Assembly: GCA_029850535.1 (NCBI GenBank)
Contig: JARCRU010000103.1
Span: forward strand, 1 to 64,000
DNA length: 64,000 nt
Origin: Actinomycetota bacterium
Lineage (GTDB): Bacteria; Actinomycetota; Acidimicrobiia; Acidimicrobiales; RAAP-2
Reading direction: 5' to 3'
The notes under the pieces were generated by a model that was given only the letters and a program-made list of their open reading frames with translations, made no database searches and was not told where the DNA came from. The position numbers were made by a program, and so were the translations under genes. Positions 14,492-21,229 of the stretch are shown in pieces; the first letter of the stretch is position 1, and every line of letters starts with the position of its first letter.

Positions 14492-14499
14492 GTGTAAAT
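14453..14499. repeat. Attachment-site copy: 3' half of tRNA-Val
   Basis: A 47-base perfect copy of 21109-21155, starting TCGGTGGGCGCTGAGGGACT and ending GCTGAGTGTAAAT. It carries the tRNA from the anticodon loop to the 3' end (minus-strand sense) and contains the integrase stop codon. The 5' half of the tRNA does not follow, so another element, not the chromosomal tRNA, begins here. Confidence 0.85.
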
Positions 14500-14603
14500 G
14501 TGATCCGTTCTGTCGCGAGGTGTCGTCAATGGTCGCCTTTGTCGAAATTTATTCGGTTTTGTGTCGTCCCTTGTCGGTTCTGTCGTGTGCCGTCGGATAA
14601 GTA

Positions 14604-14622
14604 TGAGGGATGAAATGAGGGA
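14604..14622 (+). repeat. Two direct TGAGGGA motifs near the attachment site
   Basis: TGAGGGA occurs at 14604-14610 and 14616-14622 with a 12-base period, 105 bases inside the left attachment copy. The same heptamer forms a nested palindrome at 16944-16985. Binding sites for a recombination or regulatory protein are possible. Confidence 0.4.
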
Positions 14623-14687
14623 TGACGCGTGCTCAAAAGCATTAACAAGATGTACAAATGGATGTTGCCGTGTTGTACACTATTTGT

Positions 14688-14951
14688 ATGGACGTAACCG
14701 TGAGCAACCTAAGGGCCCACCTCAGCGAATGGGTCAATCGCGCCAACTCCGGAGAGGAGATTCTCGTCACTGATCGCGGTGTTCCGGTCGCTCGAATTCT
14801 TGGCGTGGACGCCGCCCCCCTCCTGGAACGACTCACAGCTGAAGGCGTCATCGGTCGAGTTGACCAAACGTCTCGACCGAAAGCCACTAATCACCGACGA
14901 GTTCCCAGTACCACGTTGGTAGCCGACATCGTTACTGAGCAACGCCAGTAA
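14688..14951 (+). CDS. VapB-type (Phd/AbrB-like) antitoxin
   Basis: An 87-residue antitoxin starting at ATG 14688: MDVTVSNLRAHLSEWVNRAN followed by GEEILVTDRGVPVARILGVD, the Phd-like N-terminal domain often paired with PIN toxins. The C-terminal 35 residues (Arg/Thr-rich) should bind the toxin. A likely operator lies just upstream, where ACAAAT (14654-14659) and ATTTGT (14682-14687) form inverted arms next to the start. A TACACT box (14676-14681) ends 6 bases before the ATG, so the transcript may be leaderless. The stop is 6 bases before the toxin start. Confidence 0.85.
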   Translation: MDVTVSNLRAHLSEWVNRANSGEEILVTDRGVPVARILGVDAAPLLERLTAEGVIGRVDQTSRPKATNHRRVPSTTLVADIVTEQRQ

Positions 14952-14957
14952 CCACGA

Positions 14958-15380
14958 GTGACACTCGTCTACTTCGACGCCAGTGCGCTGGTAAAACTCG
15001 TCGTCGAGGAAGACGGTAGCGACCTCGTCGCCGCTCTTTGGGATGGGTGCGATAGCGCGCTGTCAAGTCGTCTCTCGTACCCCGAGGTCCGCTCCGCGCT
15101 GGCCGCTGCCGCGCGAGATCACCGAATCGCTACGAGTTCATTGAGGATGGCTGTGCGAGACTGGGAGCGATTCTGGTCAGCGGTCCAACCAGTGGAACTC
15201 ACCGCGGCCGTCGAACGACACGCTGGCGAACTAACCGGTACATACTCCCTGCGAGGAGCCGACGCTATTCATCTGGCCAGCGCCATGGCCATCGAACTCC
15301 CGGATCTCATTGTGGCCGTATGGGATCACCGGCTCAGAGAAGGAGTACTTTCAGCCGGCCTGCGCGTCGCTCCAGCATGA
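14958..15380 (+). CDS. VapC-type PIN-domain ribonuclease toxin
   Basis: 140 residues from GTG 14958. PIN-domain acidic residues are visible in order: VYFDASALVKLVVEE (Asp7), LSYPEVRSAL (Glu), GADAIHLASAMAI (Asp) and VAVWDHRLREG (Asp). The length is typical of VapC. VapC proteins are magnesium-dependent endoribonucleases acting on tRNA or rRNA; the target here cannot be told. The upstream gene is its antitoxin. It is the first cargo of the att-flanked segment and could stabilise it by addiction. Confidence 0.9.
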   Translation: MTLVYFDASALVKLVVEEDGSDLVAALWDGCDSALSSRLSYPEVRSALAAAARDHRIATSSLRMAVRDWERFWSAVQPVELTAAVERHAGELTGTYSLRGADAIHLASAMAIELPDLIVAVWDHRLREGVLSAGLRVAPA

Positions 15381-15425
15381 CGAAGTGGAGTTGCCACGGT
15401 TTGATGGACAAAAATTGATTAGTGA

Positions 15426-16287
15426 TTATGCCACCTTCGCCGTGGCGTAGTAGTCGGCGTGTGTCAGATGGCCGAGAATCGCCTGGTGCCGTTCTCGGTT
15501 GTAGAACACCTCGACGTATTCAAAGATGATCGTCCGTAGCTGTGACCTCGTGAGTTGGCGCACCGGTCCGTGCATGAACTCGATCTCGCGCTTGGCGGTC
15601 ACCCAGAAGCGCTCCATCGCGGCAGTCGTATGCGTCACCGGTGGACCCGAAACTCGCCGACAGCCCCCAATCGCTGAGACGGTGGCGAGTTGACGAGAAT
15701 CGTCTGTTGCGGGCCCTTGTCGCTGTGGTGGACGAGCTCTCCGTCGGGACGCCGACGCGAGAGCGCCATCACGAGGGCCGAAACGACCCGGTCGGTCGTC
15801 TGGCGTTCGCCCGTGACCCACAACCGACGAGGGTCTTGTCAAAGAGGTCGCGGATGCCAGCGAGGAACAGCTTGCCATCGAGGCAGTGGAACTCCGAGAT
15901 GTCCAAGACCCACCTCTCGTCGGGTCGCGTCGCGCTGAAGTCGCGCTCGAGCAGGTCGGGGGCGTAGACCGTGTCGGGCTTGTCGCGTCGCCACTTCTTG
16001 CGACCGTGCACGCCCACGAGTGCGTGTTTGACCATGATTCGTGCCACGCGGTGTCGCCCGACCCGGTGACCGCGGTGACGCAGTTGCCCGAGAACCCGTG
16101 GTGCCCCGTAGGTGTAGCACGAGAGGGTGTGGATGTCCTGGATCTCATCGAGGAGCACGTTGTCGTCCCACTCTCGCTGACTGGGCTGGTAGTTCAACCA
16201 CGCGTAGTAGGTCGAGCGGGGCAGGTCAATCACGCGACGGAGAACGCTGACGGCGTGCTCGGCTTGGTGGTCGTGGACGAAGCGCAC
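15426..16287 (-). pseudogene. IS3-family transposase orfB, multiply frameshifted
   Basis: Reading from GTG 16287, one frame gives the HTH_21 region (AVSVLRRVIDLPRSTYYAW) and the first catalytic Asp in RWVLDISEFHC. The next part, HHSDKG with the second Asp, is in another frame (about 15640-15820). The last part, TAAMERFWVTAKREIEF with the catalytic Glu and the RHQAILGHLTHADYY tail, lies in a third segment down to 15426. All DDE residues are present but spread over three frames, so no active transposase can be made. Confidence 0.85.
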
Positions 16288-16293
16288 GTCCGG

Positions 16294-16595
16294 TCACCGC
16301 AGCGTCTCTTTCGCGAAATAGGCGGCGGCCTTTCGCACAATCTCCATGTCCTCACGCTGCTGGGCGTTCTCCTTGCGCAGGCGCTTCACTTCAGTTCCGC
16401 CGCGTCGTCCGCGTTGAGCGACGACGGATCCTGAGCACGTTGACGGGACTTGCGATCCTCGCTCACCCAATACCAGAGCGTGCGATCGCTGACGCCGAGC
16501 GATCGAGCAACATCGGCGATGGAACGTCCCGACGATTTGACGAGCGCCACCGTCTCAGTTTTGAACTCGGAGAAATATCTGGTTTGACGGGCCAC
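16294..16595 (-). pseudogene. IS3-family orfA (HTH protein) broken by a 5-bp duplication
   Basis: The frame starts MARQTRYFSEFKTETVALV with the helix-turn-helix IADVARSLGVSDRTLWYWV, then stops early after NADDAAELK. A tandem duplication of TGAAG (minus strand; plus-strand 16384-16393) shifts the frame. On the other side the normal end resumes as RLRKENAQQREDMEIVRKAA and continues to the stop at 16294. A single replication-slippage event therefore explains the loss. Confidence 0.85.
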
Positions 16596-16645
16596 GTTGG
16601 GCTACTTCCTTTTGGGGCCTTCCCCCAAAATTTAGGTATCCATCA

Positions 16646-17155
16646 ATCCGCGGCAACTCCAAAACGAAATGGTCACGATTCATGTCGTGCACTACAGCAG
16701 CGCCTCTCGCTGTTTGTGGGCGACGCAAAAGAAACCCCAGAGTCTTGATAACCGATACGACTCAGGGCAGTTCTTCGGTGAGACCAATGGATCAACCTCC
16801 CAATGGTCTCAAATCTCGAGGGGTTGACAAAGAGATACAAAGGGGGGCCGAAACCTCAGTAGGAACTGCAACAACAAATCAGCAGGCCGACCTCGCTGGT
16901 TTCGCTGTTTCTACAGGAATTCTCAACTAACGGAGTCGGTTCGTCCCTCAAATCATCCCTCACAAATGAGGGTTGAGTTGAGGGACAATGCGAGTCCAGA
17001 ATCTAATTCCTTGGAGTAAAACCCAATGATTACCTGGCCTCTAACGAGTGGACCTTGAGTCACACAATAAGAACCGGTTCACGACCATTTTCAAGGTCGG
17101 CTTCTGAACCGCTGGCAGAGTTGGTTGAGAGAGATCTCCTGAATGCCCTAGGGGT
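16646..17155. other. 510-base gap with a nested palindrome and repeat copy 4
   Basis: No gene is evident. At 16944-16985 TCCCTCA and CCCTCA are followed after CAAA by TGAGGG and TGAGGGA, a symmetrical nested palindrome built from the heptamer also seen at 14604-14622. Repeat copy 4 lies at 17048-17075. The rest, next to the IS end, looks like decayed DNA. Confidence 0.6.
17048..17075 (+). repeat. Copy 4 of the structured repeat
   Basis: The copy reads GTGGACCTTGAG then TCACACAATAAGAACC, identical to the core of copy 3. The 35 bases to its left (from GGAGTAAAACCCAA to the CCTGGCCTCT stretch) align without gaps to those left of copy 1, about three quarters identical over 42 bases including the start of the core. 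It lies 80 bases beyond the stop of the GNAT toxin gene. Confidence 0.75.
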
Positions 17156-17659
17156 CTAACGGCTGGTAGACGTGCCAGAAGAGCTCTGAGGTAACAGAAG
17201 AATGAGCGTGAGGGGGTCGACGGGTGATTGGATGAAACCATACTTTTCGTAGAAGCTTCTAACTCCATCTTCTTTTGCGTGAACCAGAACTACTCTCACA
17301 CCGACTCGTTCACTCACTTCAAATGCCTTCAACATGAAATGCTTGAGAAGGGCTGCAGCGAGGCCTCTGCCTTGGTAGTCGCTGTGGACGGCGAGTAGTG
17401 AAAGTAACACCGCTGGAAGAATCTCAGGTTGGTTTCGTCTCATCGCCTTTGGGGCAGCTTCACGGATGACGGCCGCACTCGCTGAGGCGTAGTAGGCGAC
17501 GACGATTTGACCATCTAGAACTACCCATGTTCGTGATGCCCCTGAAGATTGATTCGCTCGAGCCCGAGTCTTGATCCAGGCATCGAGAGACTCAGATCCA
17601 CAATGGAAATCGTCGACGTAATGCTCCTCCGCGAGGAGTACGGGGCCGAAAAGATTCAA
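17156..17659 (-). CDS. GNAT-family toxin (TacT/AtaT-like)
   Basis: A 167-residue N-acetyltransferase. The acetyl-CoA motif is LLAVHSDYQGRGLAAALLKHF (about 88-108), and the C-terminal part has VRVVLVHAKEDGVRSFYEKYGF, both typical of toxins that acetylate charged aminoacyl-tRNA. The N-terminus, LLAEEHYVDDFHCGSESLDAWI, matches the LxxxHxxxxFxCGxxxLDxWL pattern of this toxin group. It follows its ribbon-helix-helix antitoxin by 6 bases. tRNA acetylation is known for the family; the tRNA target here is unknown. Confidence 0.85.
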   Translation of the reverse strand: MNLFGPVLLAEEHYVDDFHCGSESLDAWIKTRARANQSSGASRTWVVLDGQIVVAYYASASAAVIREAAPKAMRRNQPEILPAVLLSLLAVHSDYQGRGLAAALLKHFMLKAFEVSERVGVRVVLVHAKEDGVRSFYEKYGFIQSPVDPLTLILLLPQSSSGTSTSR

Positions 17660-17665
17660 GTGAAA

Positions 17666-17935
17666 CTACCGCTCAAGCACTGACGGAGACGTGAGCAATT
17701 TCACCATCGCCGCAGTGAACGTCACCGGTTGAGAGAGCGTGCTCTCAATTTCTCGCCATTCATTCTCAGTGGCGACGAATAATCGGAGATCTGCCAAATC
17801 AGATTGGGCAGCACCCACTGCATTGCGAAGCACATAATCATTGGTCGACTCACCGCGAACTTCGGCGGCGCGACGAAGCACTACGTCCTGCTCGGGAGTT
17901 AGCCGGATACTTAATCGTTCAGTCTTTATGGCCAT
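17666..17935 (-). CDS. DUF1778 ribbon-helix-helix antitoxin (TacA/AtaR-like)
   Basis: 89 residues from the ATG at 17935; the frame is open further upstream without a start signal. The N-terminus KTERLSIRLTPEQDVVLRRAAE followed by GESTNDYVLRNAV is the DUF1778 ribbon-helix-helix DNA-binding domain. The C-terminal part (WREIESTLSQPVTFTAAMVKLL) is the toxin-neutralising tail. TGTAC-containing inverted sequence just upstream (about 17944-17965) may be the operator. It is first in the two-gene operon with the GNAT toxin. Confidence 0.87.
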   Translation of the reverse strand: MAIKTERLSIRLTPEQDVVLRRAAEVRGESTNDYVLRNAVGAAQSDLADLRLFVATENEWREIESTLSQPVTFTAAMVKLLTSPSVLER

Positions 17936-18079
17936 ACGCCGATTGTACACCCATTGACGTACATAAACAATGCCGGTGGTCGACGCCGTGGCCGGACCCA
18001 ATTCAAGGATCTTTGAGCCAATGCTCAAGGTCCGGTTATAGGACAATGTTAAGTGTAAAGACGGCATCCAACTGAGAGG

Positions 18080-19012
18080 TTGACGTTGAATAATGACAAA
18101 GTGACGATCTTCTCTGACGACGAGATCCGCTCACAGTTGAACGCAAGAGACGCGGTTAGCTGGATGGGCGAGGCGATCGACGATCATCATCGCGGCAAAT
18201 TGGTGGCACCACCGCGCGCCCATGCTGATCTCGGGGAAGGGCGAATCATGTTCACTGCGGGACAACTTCGCGGATCCTGGTTCGGCTACCGCTCATACGA
18301 TACTTTCGAAGCAGAGCCCGGGGAGCAAGTCGTCGTGCTCCATGACGAAACCACCGGTACCGTCCGGACGATTGCTATCGGCAACGAGCTCGGACCGCGC
18401 CGCACGGGAGCCATCGGAGCGGTGGCGGCTGACGCTTTAGCCTCGCCCACTGCGACGGTGGGCGCCATCATCGGTACCGGGATCCAGGCCGCCACCCAAT
18501 TATGGGCCCTGTCCGCAGTGCGAAACCTGAGCGAAGTCAGAATTTTTTCTCGAAACCAGGCGCGATGTGATGCGTTCGTGGAGCGGGCAAAGGTTCTGAC
18601 CAGTGCTGAATGCCACGGTACGTCATCTGCTCGGACTGCTGTCAACGGTGCCGACATCGTAATCCTCGCGACGAGCAGCCCGACACCGGTGATCGAGGCC
18701 GATTGGCTGGAATCTGGCGCCTATGTCACCACTCTCGGACCCAAACAACAAGGGCGGGCGGAGTTCGGACTGGATCTCCCCGCAATCGCTGCGTTGATTG
18801 TTACCGACTCTCTTGCACAGATTGATGCCTACGATCCGCCAAATGTGCTGGTCGGGACAGCCCAGCGAGACCGGCTTGTCTCCCTTGGTGCCGTGCGTGC
18901 CGGTGAAGTCGCTCGACCCGAACCTGACCGAATCTCGCTCTTCCTTTCTGTGGGGCTTGCTGGCACTGAGGTCTACCTACTCCACCGACTCATGGCACAG
19001 ACCCGCGAGTAG
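18080..19012 (+). CDS. Ornithine cyclodeaminase/mu-crystallin family protein
   Basis: 310 residues. The N-terminal part has the substrate domain (DAVSWMGEAIDDHHRGKLVAPPR). The Rossmann dinucleotide site is GAIIGTGIQAATQLWALSAV (about 128-147), followed by ADIVILATSSPTPVIEADWL. The family includes ornithine cyclodeaminase, alanine dehydrogenase and ketimine reductases; the exact substrate cannot be told. It starts at TTG 18080 or 18086, the latter better spaced from GAGAGG. It is divergent from the TacAT-like operon and is the only metabolic gene of the att-flanked segment. Repeat copy 5 lies 124 bases after it. Confidence 0.8.
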   Translation: MTLNNDKVTIFSDDEIRSQLNARDAVSWMGEAIDDHHRGKLVAPPRAHADLGEGRIMFTAGQLRGSWFGYRSYDTFEAEPGEQVVVLHDETTGTVRTIAIGNELGPRRTGAIGAVAADALASPTATVGAIIGTGIQAATQLWALSAVRNLSEVRIFSRNQARCDAFVERAKVLTSAECHGTSSARTAVNGADIVILATSSPTPVIEADWLESGAYVTTLGPKQQGRAEFGLDLPAIAALIVTDSLAQIDAYDPPNVLVGTAQRDRLVSLGAVRAGEVARPEPDRISLFLSVGLAGTEVYLLHRLMAQTRE

Positions 19013-19135
19013 AAGCCGCGCCCCAGTAGCCAAAATCAACTTCGGGTTTGAACATCGAAGCGATACCTATCCGAGTGACCGGGTACCAGAAAGCCTCATC
19101 TACGAAGGAGGCCGTTGCATACCTGACAACGATGC

Positions 19136-19163
19136 GTGGACCTTGGGTCACACAATAAGAACC
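19136..19163 (+). repeat. Copy 5 of the structured repeat
   Basis: The copy reads GTGGACCTTGGG then TCACACAATAAGAACC, identical to the core of copy 2, including the CCGGCCC that follows. It lacks the outer CGGTTC arm. It lies between the cyclodeaminase-like gene and hipBA. Confidence 0.75.
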
Positions 19164-19397
19164 GGCCCCTCACGATGATTCCATCGGCAGGCAACTTGCC
19201 CAGGATTCGGGATTAGCAACGACGCTTGCGGACCGAGATCGAACCCGCCGATGTTTTGGGATTCAATTCAGCTGAGCAGGGTCATCCTCAATGCGCCACG
19301 GCGCTGCTATTGATTGCAGTATCCAAGGACAAGTCGAATGTGCTGACGAATGTCGCGAAAATACGATATCCGAACCTGAAGTAGCAAATGTCGTGTT

Positions 19398-19427
19398 ATT
19401 ACTACATTTATGGCAAAATGTAGTAAT
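19398..19427. promoter_or_regulatory. Operator of hipBA: perfect 12-bp inverted repeat
   Basis: ATTACTACATTT and AAATGTAGTAAT are perfect inverted arms around ATGGCA, ending 8 bases before the hipB start. HipB-type dimers bind such palindromes and repress their own operon. Confidence 0.75.
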
Positions 19428-19435
19428 GTCGGATT

Positions 19436-19675
19436 ATGGTGACAATTAATTCGAGGGAAACACCGATTCGTTCGTCCGAGGCTCTCGGGCGAACCGTAAG
19501 GCGAGCGCGAGAACAGACCCAACTCACGCAAGCTCAATTGGCAGTACGGGTAAGAGCAACGCGCCAGGCGATCGTCGCGCTGGAAGGCGGTAACGAAACT
19601 CGGGCACTCGAATTGATCTTTGACGCTCTGGCGGTGCTCGGCCTTGAGTTGGTAATCCGTCGGAAAGGGCGATGA
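19436..19675 (+). CDS. hipB: HipB-type antitoxin (XRE family)
   Basis: 79 residues with a helix-turn-helix at about 18-50 (LGRTVRRAREQTQLTQAQLA, RATRQAIVALEGG) and the C-terminal LIFDALAVLGLELVIRRK strand typical of HipB. The start is ATG 19436, directly after a perfect 12-bp palindrome that should be its operator. The stop overlaps the hipA start by 4 bases (ATGA). It is expected to repress the operon and hold HipA inactive. Confidence 0.88.
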   Translation: MVTINSRETPIRSSEALGRTVRRAREQTQLTQAQLAVRVRATRQAIVALEGGNETRALELIFDALAVLGLELVIRRKGR

Positions 19676-21030
19676 TGGAGCTAGACATCTGGCTAGAGGA
19701 CCAACTCATAGCCCGTAGCCGAGAGCGAGATCGCGGCCGAAAGTTTTCGATCGTCTATGACGAGAGTGTCGTCGCGGCCGTTGGTGATGAAGTTCCATTA
19801 CTTTCCTGCTCGCTGCCTACCCCCGGACCGTCGACGCCATCTCATGCTCGCTCCTTCCTCGAGGGACTACTTCCCGAGGGACGGGCACTCGAAACTATGG
19901 CGGCAAACATGCGCAACGTGCGCCTGCAAGAAGGTGCTCCCGCAACACCAGCCGATGCAGTGTCACTGTTGGCGCAGTACGGCAGGGAGTGCGCCGGAGC
20001 GGTGGTAATCGTGCCGTCCGGTACCGATTACCAACCGCGTCAAGGCGACTACCGACCGCTCGACGAGGAAGACCTTTGCGAGATTCTTCGTGATCTACCC
20101 GAACACCCTCTCGGAGCCAATCTCGATCGCGGGATTCGAATGTCGCTAGCCGGCGCCCAGCCCAAATTTCTCTTGGCACGATTCGACAACAAGTGGTTCG
20201 AACCGTTGGGCGGAGCCGCGTCCACACATATCTTAAAACCGACGACACGCTGGCCCTACAGTGCCGAAAATGAAGCACTCGTCATGCATTTCGCCCGTGC
20301 GGCAGGCTTAACCGCTTGGTCGACATGGGTGGAGAGAATCAACGGAATTTCAGTCTTGGCCGTCGAGCGCTACGACCGACGCGTCGAAGGCGAGCGAGTA
20401 GTACGCACTCACCAGGAGGATCTTTGTCAAGCACTGGGAATCCGTCCGCTCAACAAGTACCAAATAGGCCGTCCGTCCACATTGATGGCCCGTCTGTTGA
20501 GGAGATTCGCAGAAGTCCCGGCCGAGGCGGTCACAAACCTGTTTAGGCAGGTGGCATTTCGTGCCTTGGTGGGCGACGAGGATGGGCATGGAAAGAACTA
20601 TTCCTTGCTTCTCAACAATGGCAAGGTCGAGTTCGCACCTCTCTACGACTCAATCTGTACGCTTGCCTACCCGGAGCTGAGCGGAAGGATGGCTGCACCG
20701 ATTGGGAATCAATCGAGTCTCGCCAAAGTCGATCGGACAGCGTTGATCGAAGAGGCTGTCGCTATGGGGATTCTCAAATCAGAAGCCAATTCGATCCTGG
20801 AAAAACTCGCCGCTGACATCAGAGCATCCATCTCGAGCCTCGATGCCTCCTTTTCCTCAGGCTGGCCAAGCGAACCGGTGACTGACATCATTACCTCGCG
20901 GCTGGATCGGCTGGAGTCCGGCGAGCCGATGGATGGCTCTGCTGTGAAAGGATCACCGACGAGCCGGCCTGGGAGAGCGATTGACATGACAACTCAAACG
21001 GCCAATCCTGAGGGTCAAACAGCCCTGTAG
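19672..21030 (+). CDS. hipA: HipA-type serine/threonine kinase toxin
   Basis: 452 residues, close to the family's usual 430-440. The N-terminal subdomain ends with LEGLLPEGRALETMA; the P-loop-like region is GIRMSLAGAQPKFLL. The catalytic loop is GDEDGHGKNYSLL, where the usual first Asn of G-N-x-D-x-H-x-K-N is Asp, and the metal Asp follows in APLYDSICT. HipA kinases phosphorylate aminoacyl-tRNA synthetases. The long tail after about residue 415 is unstructured (Pro/Thr/Ser). Its end is 82 bases from the right attachment copy, so it is the last cargo gene of the segment. Confidence 0.88.
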   Translation: MMELDIWLEDQLIARSRERDRGRKFSIVYDESVVAAVGDEVPLLSCSLPTPGPSTPSHARSFLEGLLPEGRALETMAANMRNVRLQEGAPATPADAVSLLAQYGRECAGAVVIVPSGTDYQPRQGDYRPLDEEDLCEILRDLPEHPLGANLDRGIRMSLAGAQPKFLLARFDNKWFEPLGGAASTHILKPTTRWPYSAENEALVMHFARAAGLTAWSTWVERINGISVLAVERYDRRVEGERVVRTHQEDLCQALGIRPLNKYQIGRPSTLMARLLRRFAEVPAEAVTNLFRQVAFRALVGDEDGHGKNYSLLLNNGKVEFAPLYDSICTLAYPELSGRMAAPIGNQSSLAKVDRTALIEEAVAMGILKSEANSILEKLAADIRASISSLDASFSSGWPSEPVTDIITSRLDRLESGEPMDGSAVKGSPTSRPGRAIDMTTQTANPEGQTAL

Positions 21031-21108
21031 GTGAAAGCCTCCGATGACCATGCCCGAAATTTGCCCGGTGAAAGAACTCGGTATCCACGGACTACCAACC
21101 GTTAAAAC

Positions 21109-21155
21109 TCGGTGGGCGCTGAGGGACTCGAACCCCCGACCTGCTGAGTGTAAAT
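21109..21155. repeat. Right attachment-site copy inside tRNA-Val
   Basis: These 47 bases are identical to 14453-14499. Here the sequence continues into the 5' half of the tRNA, so this end keeps the gene intact. Confidence 0.85.
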
Positions 21156-21186
21156 CAGCTGCTCTAACCAACTGAGCTAAGCGCCC
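21113..21186 (-). tRNA. tRNA-Val (anticodon UAC)
   Basis: 74 bases fold as a cloverleaf. The acceptor stem is GGGCGCT with AGCGCCC, the D arm is GCTC...GAGC, and the anticodon stem is GCTGA/TCAGC with loop TTTACAC (anticodon TAC). The T arm is GGGGG TTCGAGT CCCTC, and the discriminator is A. The terminal CCA is only partly encoded. Its 3' half serves as the attachment site for the neighbouring mobile elements. Confidence 0.92.
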
Positions 21187-21229
21187 GCGAAGTTACCAGT
21201 CTAGGTGAACGCGCCTGGAGCACTCATTG

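Larger units (their letters stand above)
15402..16645 (-). mobile_element. IS3-family insertion sequence, inactive
   Basis: About 1.24 kb bounded by TGATGGACAAAAATTG on the left and, inverted, TGATGGATACCTAAATTTTG on the right. The size is typical of IS3 elements. It carries orfA and orfB remnants on the minus strand, both frameshifted. No clear flanking target duplication is seen. Confidence 0.8.
14453..21155. mobile_element. 6.66-kb att-flanked segment without integrase (CIME-like)
   Basis: Both ends are the same 47-base tRNA-Val piece, in direct orientation. The intact tRNA stands at the right end, so the segment is what a site-specific insertion at this tRNA would leave. It contains VapBC, an IS3 relic, a TacAT-like pair, an ornithine-cyclodeaminase-like gene and HipBA, but no recombinase or transfer gene. 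It lies next to the integrase of the left-hand element, so it could be mobilised in cis. This is inference from the repeat geometry. Confidence 0.65.

Noticed and set aside
14453-14499. Left copy as the sole right end of one single pSAM2-like insertion
   Set aside because: The tRNA 5' half does not follow it; the intact tRNA is 6.66 kb further right, so a second segment must lie between.
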